Positions 6,495 through 7,758 of a stretch of 7,758 nucleotides of DNA are shown piece after piece. The notes below the pieces were generated by a model, which ran no database searches, was not told the DNA's origin, and saw only the letters and a program-made list of their open reading frames with translations. The stretch is from assembly GCA_019314085.1 (NCBI GenBank), contig JAFCZZ010000062.1:1-7758 (forward strand). Reading direction: 5' to 3'. Made by a program: the position numbers and the translations under genes. Position 1 is the first letter of the stretch, and each line of letters opens with the position of its first letter. The DNA comes from Deltaproteobacteria bacterium. Its GTDB lineage: Bacteria; Desulfobacterota; Syntrophia; Syntrophales; UBA2210.

Positions 6495-7508
6495 ATGGCA
6501 GGTATGACAAACGAAGAGAAAGCAGCCCTGGTCCTTTTATCCCTGGGAGAGGAAATGGCGGCCAGTGTCATGAAGAATCTCGGAACGGATGAGATCAGAC
6601 GTGTCGGGACGTGTATGAATAAGCTGACAGAGGCATCTCGAAAGGATATCGAATATGCCGCCGGGGAATTTAACGCCCTTGTCAGGGGGAAGAGTGAAGG
6701 GTCCCTGTCCGTTCAGGACACATATGTTGAAAATGTTATCATGAAGGCCCTCGGAGAAGCCAAAGGAAAGGAGTTTATAAGGAGCCTCGAAGATGGGAGC
6801 TTTCTGTCCAATGGCGGTCCGATCATTGAAAAACTGAGGAGCGCGAATCCGAGGATCCTGGCGAATTTTACAAAGACGGAGCATCCCCAGACCATAGCCC
6901 TTATACTGTCGTATCTGCAACCCGAACAGGTGGCGGATATCCTTGAGAACCTCTCTCCTGACCGGCGGCACAATATTATCAAAAGAATTGCAACGCTGGG
7001 GAGCGTCCCACGCGAGTTCCTTGAGGAGATGACGAAAACGCTTGAATCGGAGATGATCAGAGGGGGGGACAGCGAGGAACATGCCGGGGGAGTTCAGGTA
7101 ATAGCAGAGATTCTGAACAGGATGAGCCGGGAGAGTGAGAAGGAAATTCTCGAATCGCTTGAGGAGGCGGAACCGGATCTGGCAACCGAGATCAGAAACC
7201 GCATGTTTACGTTTGATGATATCTTCGCATTGGATGGCAGAAACATGAGGATGCTTCTGGAGGAAGTGGATCGTGAAGATCTGCCCCGCGCTCTCAAGAT
7301 CGTTGACGATGAAACGAAGGAAAAGGTCTTTGATAATCTATCGAAGCGTGCCGCCGAGATGCTCAGGGAAGATATATCCATTATGCCCCCCATACGGCTG
7401 TCTGAGGTGGAAAAGAGCCAGAGGACGATTATCGATATCGCAAAGAGGCTTGAGGCTGAGGACAAGATAACATTTTCGGGTGGTGGCGGAAAAGATGAAT
7501 TCGTATAG
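6495..7508 (+). CDS. fliG: Flagellar motor switch protein FliG
   Basis: 337 residues, the usual size. FliG forms the rotor ring on the cytoplasmic face of FliF, contacts the stator and transmits the switch signal from FliM. The N-terminal FliF-binding domain begins TNEEKAALVLLSLGEEMA. The middle domain carries the family EHPQT motif at 129-133 (EHPQTIALILSYLQPEQVA). The C-terminal torque domain has FTFDDIFALDGRNMRMLL and SKRAAEMLREDI. R285, E292, D293 and R301 align with the torque-generating charged residues of E. coli FliG (R281, D288, D289, R297), D288 being replaced by Glu. The start is ATG 6495, because AAGGAG (6485-6490) lies just before it; a TTG at 6474 would add seven residues and lies upstream of that site. 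The gene ends 14 bases inside fliH. A 7-G run sits at 7062-7068. Confidence 0.97.
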   Translation: MAGMTNEEKAALVLLSLGEEMAASVMKNLGTDEIRRVGTCMNKLTEASRKDIEYAAGEFNALVRGKSEGSLSVQDTYVENVIMKALGEAKGKEFIRSLEDGSFLSNGGPIIEKLRSANPRILANFTKTEHPQTIALILSYLQPEQVADILENLSPDRRHNIIKRIATLGSVPREFLEEMTKTLESEMIRGGDSEEHAGGVQVIAEILNRMSRESEKEILESLEEAEPDLATEIRNRMFTFDDIFALDGRNMRMLLEEVDREDLPRALKIVDDETKEKVFDNLSKRAAEMLREDISIMPPIRLSEVEKSQRTIIDIAKRLEAEDKITFSGGGGKDEFV

Positions 7509-7758
7509 CAGGATTATCAAGGCCCGGGATGTAAAGCTGACAGATCTGCAGGATGAGACCCCGACCGGATTTGTCCGGGGCCTCTATTCCCCGGCAGAGG
7601 ATTGTAAAGAGGTAGCGAGGCAGACAGAGGGAGTACCGGCACCTGCGGAAGAAGAAACCGCCGGGGAGGACATTACAGAGAGGGAAGTCGCAAGAAAAAA
7701 GGCCGAACAGCAGGAAGCCGCAGAGAAAAAGGCCTGTGAAGAGGCAATGGAGGGCATG
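7495..7758 (+). CDS. fliH: Flagellar assembly protein FliH, N-terminal part (3' partial)
   Basis: 88 codons are visible before the window ends. The ATG overlaps the end of fliG by 14 bases in a different frame, with GGCGGA shortly upstream, a typical translationally coupled junction. The protein starts MNSYSRIIKARDVKL, a pattern common at the N terminus of FliH proteins. It then enters a highly charged Ala/Glu/Lys-rich stretch (about residues 47-88, such as EREVARKKAEQQEAAEKKA) that should form a helix or coiled coil. FliH binds the export ATPase FliI and links it to the switch and export gate. The diagnostic C-terminal domain is outside the window, so the assignment rests on N-terminal style and the standard fliG-fliH order. 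Confidence 0.85.
   Translation, partial: MNSYSRIIKARDVKLTDLQDETPTGFVRGLYSPAEDCKEVARQTEGVPAPAEEETAGEDITEREVARKKAEQQEAAEKKACEEAMEGM

Noticed and set aside
6537..7082. 181-codon minus-strand frame opposite fliG
   Set aside because: It lies entirely within fliG, whose frame is certain, and shows no family features of its own.
1..7758. CRISPR array, tRNA or rRNA gene, insertion sequence or phage element
   Set aside because: No regularly spaced repeats, no recognisable tRNA/rRNA sequence and no transposase or integrase-like frame were seen; the window is filled by flagellar and TPR genes.

Overview
The window is part of a bacterial flagellar biogenesis locus, with every gene on the + strand. The order is: a TPR-repeat protein cut off at the 5' edge, a sigma-54-dependent NtrC-family response regulator, flgB, flgC, fliE, fliF, fliG, and the start of fliH at the 3' edge. 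A TPR gene and an NtrC-class regulator placed just before a sigma-54-driven flgBC-fliEFGH basal-body operon, with moderate GC and Gram-negative style proteins, suggest a deltaproteobacterium (Desulfobacterota in the broad sense, for example a Geobacter- or Syntrophus-like lineage). That assignment is inferred from gene order and protein style; no database search was possible.

Region 1-2049 is one long TPR reading frame (frame 1) split by a single in-frame TAA at 1216-1218. Both sides stay open and TPR-like, and the codons just after the stop read as a natural continuation. The gene therefore looks broken by a nonsense change, split in two, or affected by a base-call error. A Shine-Dalgarno-like site and ATG at 1310-1329 could allow separate translation of the second part. 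Region 2050-2172 is a 123-base spacer with no gene, containing a small dyad. Region 2173-3573 encodes a complete receiver, AAA+ and helix-turn-helix regulator with all key residues.

Region 3574-3663 holds a near-perfect sigma-54 (-24/-12) promoter about 40 bases before flgB. The simplest model is that the phosphorylated regulator, with RpoN, fires this promoter and transcribes the basal-body genes as one operon. FlgB and FlgC are proximal rod proteins, FliE joins the rod to the MS ring, FliF is the MS ring, FliG is the rotor/switch ring, and FliH is the regulator of the export ATPase. Gene junctions are tight (1, 12 and 22 bases, and a 14-base overlap at fliG/fliH), except for a 99-base fliF-fliG gap that carries a perfect hairpin flanked by direct repeats.

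Most of the window is a conventional flagellar operon, and I do not see a new biological system. The points worth a second look are the interrupted TPR gene, the promoter-regulator pairing, the repeat/hairpin structure before fliG, and long G homopolymers inside flagellar genes.
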